Numbered from the stretch's first letter, positions 27,131 through 36,366 are shown. The stretch is DNA of 64,000 nucleotides from Aquibaculum arenosum (GCF_029222965.1 NZ_JARHUD010000002.1:124001-188000), one strand, 5' to 3'. Program-made: numbers and translations. Notes: generated by a model from the letters alone, not told the origin.

Positions 27131-28846
27131 TCAATGCTCAAAGTGCAGCGTCAGCCTCTGGCTCTCGCCCTCGCTTCTCTGAGTCATGCGGTCCGCATAG
27201 CGTCTTATGAGAAACCCGGCGAGACGCGCGAAGCTTTGATCGTCGTCCATGATCGCATCAAAATCCGGGCGCTCCGCTGGCGTCTCGAGCGGCCGACCAC
27301 GCCAGCGAAAGACGACATCGAGATTGAACTCATCAAAGCGGGCGCCGAGTTCGATTTCGTGCTCGGCCAGCCCGTGCTCGCGCAAGGTTTCCAGCGTTTC
27401 AGCCGCCGCATGTGCCGCCCGCCCGATAACCTCTCGCCGCGCCCCCCAAATGTCGCCCTGTCGTCCCAGGAACGACTGCGCAAACTCATAGGCATCGACC
27501 TGCATCGGAACGGGAAGTGAAGCCTGTTGCGCGATGCCGATCCTAAACAAGAGGTTGAGGCCAATGGCAGCGAGCGCTGCGACAGCCAGTTCCGAGCGGA
27601 ACAGTGGCGCCAGCCAGGGCGGCAGATTGTCGTAGACCCCGGGCAGCAAAACGACGCTGAGCCCAAGCAAGATGGAGAGCCCCACGGTGAAGATGCGCCG
27701 CTCGCTCAGCATGCGTGACAGGATCAAGTCCATGCCGGAAACCATCATGTAGGCAGAGGTATAGACCATGATCGCACCAATCACCGGCGGCGGTATCAGC
27801 GCCAGGGCCGTCACCACCTTCGGCATGAAGACCGCAAGCAGTAAGAGGATGCCAGCGGCAAGCGCGATCACCCGGGAGGTTGCACCACTGGCAAAAGACA
27901 GGCCTACGTGGGCCGAAGAGACACCCATGGCGCTGCCGCCCAGCGCGCCCGCTGACATGTTACCCACCGCATTGGCCTGAAGTCCGCCGCTGGCGCTTCG
28001 CAGGTGCATTCGTTTCCAGTCAGCATCATTCAAGCGCTGTATGCTGACCAGAACACCAAGGTTGTCGACACTGTTAACGATCGCCATGAGCGCGAAGAGC
28101 GGAAGCAAGACCAACTCGAACTTCCAGGTGGGCAAAGCCAAGCTCGGCAAGCCCAGAATTGATGCCGCGGCCAATCTTTCGCTAGCCATCGGCTCAAAAA
28201 GGCCGAGGAGCAGGCAGAGTCCCGTTCCGACCAGAAGGCCAAAGACGAGGGCAAAGAGCTTCAGAGCACCGCGGCCGAAGATCGCCACCAGCACCATGGT
28301 CGCGAGCGTTGCCCCTGCTACCGCCAAATGCTGATGATCAACGCTGGTTCGGTGCAACGGCTCGAGGGTCCCGCCTGTGAAGCGGATGAGCGCGGGACTG
28401 GCCAATGACACCCCCAGCATGAACACCACGACGCCACAAACCTCGGGGGGAAGCAGGCGGCGCAGGCGATGCAAAATGCGCGCCAAACCGGACTCCAGCA
28501 GACCAAGGATGAAGGTCATGCTGGCAATTAAGCCAACGCCGCCGATGGACCCAGCTTGGATCATTGCCGGGAGCATGACCGGCGTTGGGATAAGCACCGC
28601 GAGTTCACCGCTGCCCATGGGAGGCTGCCTGGACTGCAGCAAGGTCGCAATGGCGATGGCAAGCAGGCTGGAAGCCAGAAGTCCGCTGGTTTCCGCAGAG
28701 GTGAGGCCAAGCTCCTGCGCGACCACCACAGGGTAGATCATGAACATGATCGCGAGACCTGCGTGCTGAAGGCCCAGCACGAGCAATGTCGGCGCGGGCG
28801 GCCGTTCCTCCACTGCGTAACTCAGCCAAGTGGGCCTACGTGCCAA
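27131..28846 (-). CDS. NCS2-family (xanthine/uracil) permease with C-terminal GHKL-like domain
   Basis: 571 residues from TTG 28846, which gives the family start ARRPTWLSYAVEERPPAPT; the open frame runs further upstream but that part is unlike the family. The membrane part has LGLQHAGLAIMF in TM1 and the GVSSAHVGLSFASGATSR substrate loop. Residues from about 440 onward are a soluble domain that matches the one in the convergent paralog: a conserved Trp-Gly, an EHG or DHG turn, ARFDEFNLDV, then a RRYADR helix and a final LTLHF strand. NCS2 carriers import purines, pyrimidines or ascorbate-like compounds with protons or sodium. The tail is not part of ordinary NCS2 proteins. Confidence 0.85.
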   Translation of the reverse strand: MARRPTWLSYAVEERPPAPTLLVLGLQHAGLAIMFMIYPVVVAQELGLTSAETSGLLASSLLAIAIATLLQSRQPPMGSGELAVLIPTPVMLPAMIQAGSIGGVGLIASMTFILGLLESGLARILHRLRRLLPPEVCGVVVFMLGVSLASPALIRFTGGTLEPLHRTSVDHQHLAVAGATLATMVLVAIFGRGALKLFALVFGLLVGTGLCLLLGLFEPMASERLAAASILGLPSLALPTWKFELVLLPLFALMAIVNSVDNLGVLVSIQRLNDADWKRMHLRSASGGLQANAVGNMSAGALGGSAMGVSSAHVGLSFASGATSRVIALAAGILLLLAVFMPKVVTALALIPPPVIGAIMVYTSAYMMVSGMDLILSRMLSERRIFTVGLSILLGLSVVLLPGVYDNLPPWLAPLFRSELAVAALAAIGLNLLFRIGIAQQASLPVPMQVDAYEFAQSFLGRQGDIWGARREVIGRAAHAAAETLETLREHGLAEHEIELGARFDEFNLDVVFRWRGRPLETPAERPDFDAIMDDDQSFARLAGFLIRRYADRMTQRSEGESQRLTLHFEH

Positions 28847-29163
28847 GTATCTGTAGTTCCTAAGTTTTTGACTTCTGGCAGCCACATCCGACCGAATGGG
28901 CGCTTTTATAATGCATAATCCAGCGGCGGATTGTGAACGCTTTTCTGGGCTTGGTTTGCCCTCTCTGGGGCCGTCCTCACACTCATCGACCGCCCGCATT
29001 GCCTTTCCGGTTGCCGTGAGCACGCGGCTCTGAAACCATAATCAGGAAAGAGTGGCTGCCCGGATGCGCGAGCGGGCCACTGCCGCCCCAGCGCGCCTCC
29101 CGGCCTGCGGCTCGGTGACGAGACCCGTGACGTAGAGGCACGAGCACAAAAGGGGAGGACAAA
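28847..29163. other. Divergent intergenic region between NCS2 permease and EF-G-like gene
   Basis: 317 bases with no convincing gene. The permease side is A+T-rich for this genome (around 28860-28920) and contains TATAAA on the minus strand at 28905-28910, without a good -35. Toward the EF-G-like gene there is CATAAT at 29037-29042, also without a well-spaced -35. I see a short hairpin-prone stretch at about 29050-29081 (AGTGG...CCACT). No riboswitch or small RNA is recognisable. Confidence 0.5.
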
Positions 29164-31197
29164 ATGGCCGAACAGGTTTCCACCACACGCTGCGCCGTCC
29201 TTGTAGGGCCTTACACCTCCGGCAAGACCAGCCTGCTGGAAGCGATGCTGTTTGCGACCGGAGCTGTGCCGCGCAAGAGCAAGGTCGGTGACGGTGCGAG
29301 CTTCGGAGATGCCTCCCCGGAAGCACGTGCCCGGCAGATGAGCACCGAGCCCAACCTGGCGCACTTCGAGTATCTGGGCGACCCCTGGGCGGTGGTCGAC
29401 TGCCCGGGCTCGGTGGAACTGGCGCAGGACGCTATCAATGCACTGATGGTCGCAGATATCGCCGTGGTCGTGGCCGAAGCCGAGCCGGACAAGGCGGTGA
29501 CGCTGTCGCCCTTGTTGAAGTTTCTCGACGACCGTCGGATCCCACATGTCATCTTCGTCAATAAGATGGACCGGGCCTCTGCGCGCATCCGCGACCTGTT
29601 GGCGGCACTGCAAGCCGTCTCCAGCCGACCGCTGCTGCTGCGCCAGGTGCCAATCCGCGAAGGTGACTCCGTCACTGGTTTCGTGGACCTCGTAAGCGAG
29701 CGTGCCTGGCGCTATCAGCCCAGCCAAGCCTCAGCGCTGATCGAGATGCCAGACACGGTGCGCGAACGCGAAAGCGAAGCCCGCCGGGAGATGATGGAAA
29801 GCTTGGCGGATTTCGACGATGCGCTGCTGGAGCAGCTGCTCGAAGACAAGGAACCGCCCCCAGAGGCGCTTTATCAAGAGATCACCAAGGATCTGCAGGA
29901 TGACCTGATCGTGCCGGTGCTGCTGGGCGCCGCGGAAAGCAGCCATGGCGTACGACGCTTGCTCAAGGCCCTGCGACACGAGGCCCCGAGCCATGAGCGC
30001 GCCGCCGAGCGGCTGGGTGTTCCCGCCGCAGGCAATGGCGGCTTCGTAGCCAGCGTTTTCAAGACCTTCCATCTCGCCCATACCGGAAAGGTCAGCGCCG
30101 CCAGACTTTGGCATGGCTCGATAAAGGAGAACGCCACCATTGGCGGCGAACGCCTCTCCGGCTTGGTGCGTCTCAAGGGCGGCAGCCAGGAAAAGCTTTC
30201 GGAGGCCGCGCCCGGAGACCTGCTGGGCCTGGCGCGTATGGACAAGCTCAGCACCGGCGATCTGGTGACGGAGAAGGGAGCGGTCACGGCCGAGTTGCTC
30301 TGGCCCGAGCCCCTAACCCCGGTCTACAGCCTCGCGCTGCAGCCGGAGAACCGTCAGGACGAAGTCAAACTGACCGCTTCACTCACGCGCCTATGCGAAG
30401 AGGACCCCTCGCTCAGCTTTCGTCACGACCCGGATACGCACGAACTGCTCCTCTCCGGTCAAGGCGAAATTCACCTACAGATCGCCGTTGAGCGCCTGCG
30501 CAACCGTTTCAATGTCGCCGTCATAACCCACCCCCCGACCCCGGCCTACAAGGAAACAATACGAAAGGGCGCCGACCAGCATGCGCGATTCAAGCGCCAG
30601 ACTGGTGGTCACGGGCAGTTTGCCGACATCAAAGTGAAGATCGATCCCCTGCCCCGCGGCGAAGGTTTCCGCTTTCATGACAAGGTCGTGGGCGGCGCCG
30701 TGCCGCGCAACTACATTCCCGCCGTTGAAGTCGGCATCAAGGAATACCTAAGCCGAGGTCCTTTGGGCTTTCCGGTGGTCGACCTGGAAGTCACATTGCT
30801 GGACGGGCAGCACCACGCCGTCGACAGTTCAGACATGGCTTTCAAAACCGCAGGCCGCCAAGCCATGACGGAAGCCTTGCCAGCCTGCGACCCGGTGCTA
30901 CTGGAGCCGATCTGCAAAGTCTCAATCTTCGTGCCGCAAGAGCAGACCAATCGCGTCCACGGCCTGATCTCGGGACGGCGCGGACAGATCCTTGGCTTCG
31001 ATGCGCGACCCGGTTGGCCAGGCTGGGACGAGGTTCAGGCCCACATGCCGCAGTCGGAACTGCGTGATCTCATCATCGAATTGCGCTCGCTGACTCTTGG
31101 CGTCGGCTCCTACAGCGCCAAGTTCCATCACCTGCAGGAATTGCACGGGCGCGAAGCCGACAAGGTGGTCGAAGCTGGCCGTCAATCGAGCGCGTGA
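29164..31197 (+). CDS. EF-G-like translational GTPase (FusA2-type paralog)
   Basis: 677 residues after a strong AAAGGGGAGGA site. All five EF-G domains are present: GTPase (P-loop GPYTSGKTS at 15-23, NKMD near 136), the beta-barrel domain, then domain III/IV with GQGEIHLQIAVERL and RQTGGHGQFADIKVKI, and domain V (GLISGRRGQILGFD). The switch II motif reads DCPGS at 79-83, where canonical EF-G has D-T-P-G-H, so the catalytic histidine is Ser83. The switch I region is also diverged. This is the EF-G-like paralog seen in many alphaproteobacteria, not the fusA of the str operon. Its role is unclear. It converges on grpE. Confidence 0.88.
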   Translation: MAEQVSTTRCAVLVGPYTSGKTSLLEAMLFATGAVPRKSKVGDGASFGDASPEARARQMSTEPNLAHFEYLGDPWAVVDCPGSVELAQDAINALMVADIAVVVAEAEPDKAVTLSPLLKFLDDRRIPHVIFVNKMDRASARIRDLLAALQAVSSRPLLLRQVPIREGDSVTGFVDLVSERAWRYQPSQASALIEMPDTVRERESEARREMMESLADFDDALLEQLLEDKEPPPEALYQEITKDLQDDLIVPVLLGAAESSHGVRRLLKALRHEAPSHERAAERLGVPAAGNGGFVASVFKTFHLAHTGKVSAARLWHGSIKENATIGGERLSGLVRLKGGSQEKLSEAAPGDLLGLARMDKLSTGDLVTEKGAVTAELLWPEPLTPVYSLALQPENRQDEVKLTASLTRLCEEDPSLSFRHDPDTHELLLSGQGEIHLQIAVERLRNRFNVAVITHPPTPAYKETIRKGADQHARFKRQTGGHGQFADIKVKIDPLPRGEGFRFHDKVVGGAVPRNYIPAVEVGIKEYLSRGPLGFPVVDLEVTLLDGQHHAVDSSDMAFKTAGRQAMTEALPACDPVLLEPICKVSIFVPQEQTNRVHGLISGRRGQILGFDARPGWPGWDEVQAHMPQSELRDLIIELRSLTLGVGSYSAKFHHLQELHGREADKVVEAGRQSSA

Positions 31198-31231
31198 GGC
31201 ACGAGTAGACACCGGTCTGAGCGACACGACG

Positions 31232-31268
31232 CCGGCCGGACAACCAAATGTAATGACTGTCCGGCCGG
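31232..31268. terminator. Perfect 11-bp stem between convergent EF-G-like gene and grpE
   Basis: CCGGCCGGACA (31232-31242) and its exact complement TGTCCGGCCGG (31258-31268) flank a 15-base loop in the 86-bp convergent gap. There is only a short T run (TATTTT) beyond it on the plus strand, so it may be a bidirectional terminator of modest strength. Confidence 0.5.
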
Positions 31269-31283
31269 GGCACGTAACGTATT

Positions 31284-32000
31284 TTAGGACTGCCGCTCTT
31301 CGCCGGCCGTGTCGTCAGAGCTTTTGGCCGCACCAGGCGCCGGACCGCCCTTTGCAACCGCGACACGCGCCGGCCGCAGCAGGCGTTCGTGCAGCACATA
31401 GCCGATCTCGAACACCTGGGCGACGGTGCCCGAAGGCTTGCTGGGATCTTGCACCTCCATCATGGCCTCATGGCGGTGGGGGTCCAGCTTCTCTCCCAGT
31501 GGATCGACCTGCGCGACGCCATGCTTGGCAAGCGTGTCCAGCAACGCCTTCTCGGTCATCTCCACGCCCACAAGCAGGCCCTTGAGGCGCTCGTCAGCCT
31601 CTGCGGCCTCTGCGGGAACGGCCTCGATGGCGCGGTGCAGGTTGTCGGCGACGGGGAGCAGATCCTTGGCCAGCGGGGCCGCAGCATAGCGCAGCGTCTC
31701 TTCGCGTTCGCGCTTGGCCCGGTTGCGCACGTTCTCGGCCTCGGCCAGAGCGCGCAGCAACTGGTCCTTCAGCTCGGTAACCTCCTGGCGCAGGCCATCG
31801 GCTTCGGCCTTCAGGACGGCGAGTGGATCGTCACTCTCCATGCTCTCTCCTTCCGCCAATCCCTCACCTTCTGAAGTCGCGCCAGCTTCCGATTCAGGGA
31901 AATCGAGCACCTCGGCGCTGGCATCCGCGGCCGCGGCCTCGTCCTTCGTGTCGTCTCGCGGGGCATCCTTGCCGCCCGGTGGCGTGCTATGCGTGACCAT
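31284..32000 (-). CDS. grpE: GrpE nucleotide exchange factor of DnaK
   Basis: 238 residues after a GGAAAGGA site. An acidic, disordered N-terminus of about 60 residues is followed by a long coiled coil (about 60-110, ELKDQLLRALAEAENVRNR) and the C-terminal beta domain with HRHEAMMEV and GYVLHERLLRPARVAV, the GrpE signature. GrpE promotes ADP release from DnaK in the cytosolic chaperone cycle. It lies 37 bp downstream of hrcA on the same strand, the standard arrangement. The C-terminal tail is slightly extended and charged. Confidence 0.96.
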   Translation of the reverse strand: MVTHSTPPGGKDAPRDDTKDEAAAADASAEVLDFPESEAGATSEGEGLAEGESMESDDPLAVLKAEADGLRQEVTELKDQLLRALAEAENVRNRAKREREETLRYAAAPLAKDLLPVADNLHRAIEAVPAEAAEADERLKGLLVGVEMTEKALLDTLAKHGVAQVDPLGEKLDPHRHEAMMEVQDPSKPSGTVAQVFEIGYVLHERLLRPARVAVAKGGPAPGAAKSSDDTAGEERQS

Positions 32001-32037
32001 GGATCCTTTCCACTACTCTACTGTTGGGAGACGCCGC

Positions 32038-33096
32038 TCATCCAAGCAGGCGGCCGATCACCTTTGCGGTGTAATCGACCATGGGGATGATGCGGGCATA
32101 GTCGATGCGAGTCGGGCCGATGACGCCAATCGCACCGACAATCTGCTGTTGCTGATTGTAGTAAGGCGCAATCACCGTTGAACAACCGGTCAATCCGAAA
32201 AGTTCGTTCTCCGTGCCAATGAAGATCTGGACCCCCTCGGCGCGCTCGGTCAGGGAGAGCATGCGCAGCAGGGCTTCCTTTTGCTCCAACGCGGCGAAGA
32301 GATGCCGGATGCGCTCCAGGTCTTCAATGGCTTGAACATCGGACAGGAGCTGAGCTTGGCCGCGCACGATCAGCGCCGCCCCGCGCTCCCCACCGGCCCA
32401 GGTGGCCAGGCCGGCCTGAACCACCCGGCCGGTCAACTCATCAAGTTGAGCGCGCTGACTGCGAATCTCATCGGCGATGTCCTTCTGGGTGTCGCCCAAA
32501 GAACGGCCTTTCAGCCGGTGCGACAGGAAGTTTCCCGCCTCGACCAGGGACGAGGGTGGCAATCCTATGGGAACGTCGACGATGCGGTTTTCGACATTGC
32601 CCGATTCCGTCACCAGCACGACCAGCGCCCGCCCCGGCCCGAGTGCCACGAACTCGATGTGCTTTAGCGGCTCGTCCTGCTTCGGCGCCATCACAAGACC
32701 GGCGCAACGCGAAAGGTCGGACAGCAGACGCGTAGCCTCCTCCAGAACTTCCGGCACAGAGCGACCGAAGGCCGCGCACTGTCCTTCGATCAACTCCTGT
32801 TCATCCCGGCCGAGATTGCCGCGTTCCAGCAGTCCGTCGACATACAGCCGCAATCCCTGATCGGTGGGCAGACGACCGGCCGAGGTGTGCGGCGCCATCA
32901 GCAGCCCCAGATCCTCCAGGTCCGCCATCACGTTGCGGATGGTGGCAGGCGAGAGGTCCAGCCCCATCTTGCGCGCAAGCGTGCGCGAGCCGACCGGCGC
33001 CCCGGTTTCCACATAGGCGTCGACGATCGTGCGCAAAATATCGCGCGAACGTGCGTTAAGCACGCTGCTCAGGGAGGGGTGAAGCGGTTCGCTCAT
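32038..33096 (-). CDS. hrcA: Heat-inducible transcription repressor HrcA
   Basis: 352 residues from ATG 33096. An in-frame ATG at 33153 is rejected because it falls inside the likely -10 box. The N-terminal winged helix (SRDILRTIVDAYVETGAPVGS and LSPATIRNVMADLEDLGLL) is followed by the HrcA C-terminal domain (HTSAGRLPTDQG, IIPMVDYTAKVIG). HrcA binds CIRCE operators (TTAGCACTC-N9-GAGTGCTAA) upstream of groE-type operons. I found no CIRCE in this window, so the direct targets lie elsewhere. Confidence 0.95.
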   Translation of the reverse strand: MSEPLHPSLSSVLNARSRDILRTIVDAYVETGAPVGSRTLARKMGLDLSPATIRNVMADLEDLGLLMAPHTSAGRLPTDQGLRLYVDGLLERGNLGRDEQELIEGQCAAFGRSVPEVLEEATRLLSDLSRCAGLVMAPKQDEPLKHIEFVALGPGRALVVLVTESGNVENRIVDVPIGLPPSSLVEAGNFLSHRLKGRSLGDTQKDIADEIRSQRAQLDELTGRVVQAGLATWAGGERGAALIVRGQAQLLSDVQAIEDLERIRHLFAALEQKEALLRMLSLTERAEGVQIFIGTENELFGLTGCSTVIAPYYNQQQQIVGAIGVIGPTRIDYARIIPMVDYTAKVIGRLLG

Positions 33097-33150
33097 GCGT
33101 AGGCCAAGCCGAGTAGGGACCTCATTTTTGGAAATTCTAGTACGGAAAGG

Positions 33151-33179
33151 CATTTAGTCCACAGTGACGGTGCTTTCAA
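33151..33179 (-). promoter_or_regulatory. Candidate hrcA-grpE promoter
   Basis: Minus strand TTGAAA (33174-33179), 17-base spacer, TAAATG (33151-33156), placing transcription near 33144, about 48 bases before the chosen hrcA ATG. GTTGAAA would also suit a heat-shock sigma -35, so sigma-32 use cannot be excluded. Confidence 0.4.
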
Positions 33180-33272
33180 CGGGCCGAGCCGAGAAGCCAG
33201 CTTTGCTGTGCTGGACGAGACACCAAGGGCGCATTAGGGTCCGCCCTTCCAATCATGAGCAGGAGTGTTCCC

Positions 33273-34007
33273 ATGCCTTCGAGCGGGCGTCCAAGCGGCC
33301 GTGCGGCCGATGCCTTGCGCAGCATCGACTTTCAGATCGACGTCAACAAGTATGCCGAGGGCTCCTGCCTCATCTCCTTCGGTGACACCCGCGTACTCTG
33401 CACCGCGAGCATCGAGCAGTCGGTGCCGGGCTGGCTGCGCAACAGCGGTCGCGGCTGGGTCACGGCCGAGTATGGCATGCTGCCCCGGGCGACCGACACC
33501 CGCACCGACCGCGAAGCCGCACGCGGCAAGCAAAGCGGGCGCACCCAGGAGATCCAGCGTCTTGTCGGCCGTTCGCTTCGTGCAGTGACCGATCTGAAGG
33601 GTTTCGGTGAACGCCAAATCCGCGTCGACTGCGACGTGCTGCAGGCCGACGGCGGCACCCGCACCGCCGCGATCACGGGCAGCTACGTTGCGCTTCATCT
33701 CGCCTTCGAGCATATGCGGCGCCTAGGTGCGGTGACACGCGTCCCCCTGCTGGAGCCTGTGGCCGCCATCTCCTGCGGGCTGTATCAGGGAGCGCCGGTG
33801 CTCGATCTGGACTATGCGGAAGACTCCCAGGCCGAAGCGGATGCCAACTTCGTCATCACCGCTTCGGGGCAACTGGTAGAGGTGCAGGCCACCGCGGAGA
33901 AGACGGCTTTCCGACGCCAGGAACTGGACGCCCTGCTCGACCTGGCCGAGAAGGGTGTCGGCGAGTTGGTGGCGCTGCAGCGCGAGGTGCTGGGCCTCTC
34001 CGAATAG
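33273..34007 (+). CDS. rph: Ribonuclease PH
   Basis: 244 residues. ATG 33273 is chosen over ATG 33255 because AGGAG lies eight bases upstream and the N-terminus ([16 protein letters not shown]) then matches RNase PH. The conserved RNase PH fold motifs are visible: [46 protein letters not shown] and the metal-binding DANFV. The enzyme is a phosphate-dependent 3'-5' exoribonuclease trimming tRNA 3' ends. It is divergent from hrcA, an order conserved in alphaproteobacteria, and leads the rph-rdgB-hemW run. Confidence 0.96.
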   Translation: MPSSGRPSGRAADALRSIDFQIDVNKYAEGSCLISFGDTRVLCTASIEQSVPGWLRNSGRGWVTAEYGMLPRATDTRTDREAARGKQSGRTQEIQRLVGRSLRAVTDLKGFGERQIRVDCDVLQADGGTRTAAITGSYVALHLAFEHMRRLGAVTRVPLLEPVAAISCGLYQGAPVLDLDYAEDSQAEADANFVITASGQLVEVQATAEKTAFRRQELDALLDLAEKGVGELVALQREVLGLSE

Positions 34008-34045
34008 ACTTGAAGCAGGCGCCCGGAAAGGCGACATCCTCAGCC

Positions 34046-34645
34046 ATGAAACGTGACATTCCCGGGCGTAAACTGGTGATCGCCAGCCACAACCCCGGTA
34101 AGGTGCGCGAAATCGCCGATCTGCTCGCGCCCTTCGATCTGGAAGTGACATCCGCCGCCAACTTCGGGCTGCCTGAACCGGAGGAAACCGGCACGACCTT
34201 TGCGGCCAATGCCGAACTCAAGGCCCGTGCTTCGGCCGAGGCCACGGGCCTGACCGCTCTGGCCGATGACAGCGGTCTGAGCGTGCGCGCACTGGACGGG
34301 GCGCCGGGAATCTACTCCGCTCGCTGGGCCGGCCCGGACAAGGATTTCACCGTCGCAATGGAGCGCGTCGAACGCGAGCTCGGCGACACCTCCGATCGCG
34401 GGGCTGCCTTCATCTGCGCCCTGGCACTGGCCTGGCCCGATGGCACGACGGAGGTGTTCGAGGGACGGATCGAGGGAACGCTGACCTGGCCGCCGCGCGG
34501 CACCAGGGGCTTTGGCTATGATCCCATCTTTGTGCCGGAGGACGACACTCGCACCTTCGCGGAAATGGATCCGGCGGAAAAACACGCCATCAGCCATCGC
34601 GCCCGCGCCTTCGCCCAACTCGTCGACCGCCTGCGCGCAGGCTGA
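34046..34645 (+). CDS. rdgB: dITP/XTP pyrophosphatase (RdgB/HAM1)
   Basis: 199 residues from ATG 34046; a TTG at 34010 is in frame but adds an unlikely leader. Family motifs: [14 protein letters not shown] at the start, [40 protein letters not shown] and AISHRARAF. The enzyme hydrolyses deaminated purine triphosphates such as dITP and XTP to monophosphates, keeping them out of DNA. It follows rph closely and precedes hemW by three bases. Confidence 0.96.
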   Translation: MKRDIPGRKLVIASHNPGKVREIADLLAPFDLEVTSAANFGLPEPEETGTTFAANAELKARASAEATGLTALADDSGLSVRALDGAPGIYSARWAGPDKDFTVAMERVERELGDTSDRGAAFICALALAWPDGTTEVFEGRIEGTLTWPPRGTRGFGYDPIFVPEDDTRTFAEMDPAEKHAISHRARAFAQLVDRLRAG

Positions 34646-34648
34646 CCC

Positions 34649-35824
34649 ATGGCGCAGACTGCTCCCGATCCCGGGTTTGGGCTTTATGTCCACTGGCCTT
34701 TCTGCTTGGCCAAGTGCCCTTACTGCGACTTCAACAGTCATGTGCGGGCGAAGGTGGATCAGCAGCGCTGGCGCCGCGCACTGCTGGCGGAACTGGACCA
34801 CTTCGGCCGGCGCACCGCCGGTCGCAAGCTGACCTCGGTCTTCTTCGGCGGCGGTACACCCTCGCTCATGGCGCCCGAGACCGTGGCGGCCATCCTGGAG
34901 CGCCTTCAGACCTACTGGCTGCTGGACCCAGCGCTGGAAGTGACACTGGAGGCAAACCCCACGTCCGCGGAAGCTGAGCGCTTCGCCGGCTTCGCTGCGG
35001 CTGGCGTCAACCGGCTTTCCATCGGTGTGCAAGCCCTCGACAACGCCGCCCTCGCCTTTCTCGGCCGCCAGCATTCCTTTGAAGAAGCTCTGGAGGCCGT
35101 GGCCTTGGCGCGAAGGAGCGTGCCGCGCTTTTCCTTCGATCTGATCTATGGTCGCGCCGGGCAGACACCCGCGGAGTGGCGAGATGAACTCTCGCGCGCG
35201 CTCGACGAAGGGCCGGAGCACCTTTCGCTCTACCAGCTCACCATCGAACCGGGCACGCAGTTTCATGCCGCCGCGCGCCGGGGTGAGCTTCCCCTCCTTG
35301 ACGACGACCGACAAGCGACGCTGTTCGAACTGACCGCCGAGATGCTCGAGGTGGCCGGACTGCCCGCTTACGAGATCTCCAACCATGCCCGCCCCGGCGC
35401 CGAAAGCCGGCACAATCTGACCTACTGGCGCTACGGCGATTATGTGGGCATCGGACCAGGCGCTCACGGCCGCCTCACCACGAGTCAAGGCAAGTATGCA
35501 CTGCGCCAGCATCGCGCGCCCGAAGCCTGGCTGCAGCGGGTCGAAACCCTGGGCCATGCCACGCGGCAGGAAAGTCTTCTCACCAGAGAGGAACGTCTGG
35601 CCGAGCTCTTGATGATGGGCCTGCGCCTCACCGACGGCATCCCGCGCGCGGCCTTCCAACGGGAATTCGGCGCGCAGCCGGACGCCCTTCTCGACAGCGG
35701 CCGACTGGCCGGCGCACAGGAGGCTGGCTACTTGCACCTCGATGACGAGCGGCTGCACTGCAGCAGCGAAGGCCGCCTGCGCCTGAACGCCCTTCTGCCC
35801 TGGCTGCTGCACGGCACGGCCTAA
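34649..35824 (+). CDS. hemW: HemW radical SAM haem chaperone
   Basis: 391 residues. The radical-SAM cluster Cys19-x3-Cys23-x2-Cys26 lies in FCLAKCPYCDFNSH, followed by SVFFGGGTPS and the RLSIGVQALD strand. The C-terminal HemW domain (GIGPGAHGRL) is present. HemW binds haem and inserts it into respiratory enzymes, and is often misnamed coproporphyrinogen III oxidase because it is related to HemN. The lack of the N-terminal HemN extension and the CxxxCxxCDF form favour HemW. Haem insertion would suit the nearby cytochrome-containing nitrate reductase, though the gene is conserved in this position anyway. Confidence 0.93.
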   Translation: MAQTAPDPGFGLYVHWPFCLAKCPYCDFNSHVRAKVDQQRWRRALLAELDHFGRRTAGRKLTSVFFGGGTPSLMAPETVAAILERLQTYWLLDPALEVTLEANPTSAEAERFAGFAAAGVNRLSIGVQALDNAALAFLGRQHSFEEALEAVALARRSVPRFSFDLIYGRAGQTPAEWRDELSRALDEGPEHLSLYQLTIEPGTQFHAAARRGELPLLDDDRQATLFELTAEMLEVAGLPAYEISNHARPGAESRHNLTYWRYGDYVGIGPGAHGRLTTSQGKYALRQHRAPEAWLQRVETLGHATRQESLLTREERLAELLMMGLRLTDGIPRAAFQREFGAQPDALLDSGRLAGAQEAGYLHLDDERLHCSSEGRLRLNALLPWLLHGTA

Positions 35825-35942
35825 AACGGCGCCATCAGGGCTATTGCCTAAGGGAAATACCTCATACCGCGTTTCTCGTCTTCTGCGCTAAGCAAGCTCA
35901 ATGACGGTTGCCGGTCCTTTCCCCCACGGATGATGCCTTGCA

Positions 35943-36341
35943 ATGCCTATTGTCCTACCAGATCACTGGACTCTTTACGTTCTCGAGAACGATGAAGCCG
36001 TTCGGGAATCGATCTGTGCCTTGGCGGCGAGCAACGGCTGGCATTACCGGGCCTTCGATACGGCCGAGGCCTTCAGCGAAATAAAGCCCCCCTGCGCGGC
36101 CGCATGCCTGCTTGTCGACTGGGATCTGCCGGACGCTCAACCCAGCGCCTTTCTCCGGATACTGCGTGAGCGAGAGCCCAAGCTGCCGGTGGTGGTGATG
36201 ACGGCACGGGACGATGAGCCGACGCTGGCGCGCATCCACCGGGCCGGCTCCGACGCCGTCCTACCCCGCCCCTTTAGCTTCTCCGAACTGTCCAGCGCGG
36301 TGGCGAAGGCATTTGCCACCGACAAGGCACCCCTGCGCTGA
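35943..36341 (+). CDS. Stand-alone divergent receiver-domain protein
   Basis: 132 residues forming one CheY-like receiver. The acidic pocket reads VLENDEAVRES, the likely phospho-Asp is in LLVDWDLPD, and the T/S position is present in VVMTARDDEP. The invariant lysine of the K-P pair is Arg (VLPRPFSF), so classical switching is doubtful. The overall pattern is closest to FixJ/TodR-type receivers but no DNA-binding domain follows. No kinase is adjacent; the hybrid kinase at 7300 is far away. It is convergent with the nitrate operon. The function is unknown. Confidence 0.75.
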   Translation: MPIVLPDHWTLYVLENDEAVRESICALAASNGWHYRAFDTAEAFSEIKPPCAAACLLVDWDLPDAQPSAFLRILREREPKLPVVVMTARDDEPTLARIHRAGSDAVLPRPFSFSELSSAVAKAFATDKAPLR

Positions 36342-36366
36342 CTTCTGGCGACAGCTTCACAGGGGC

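Noticed and set aside
33097-33272. CIRCE operator near hrcA
   Set aside because: I looked for TTAGCACTC/GAGTGCTAA in the hrcA-rph gap and before grpE and saw none.
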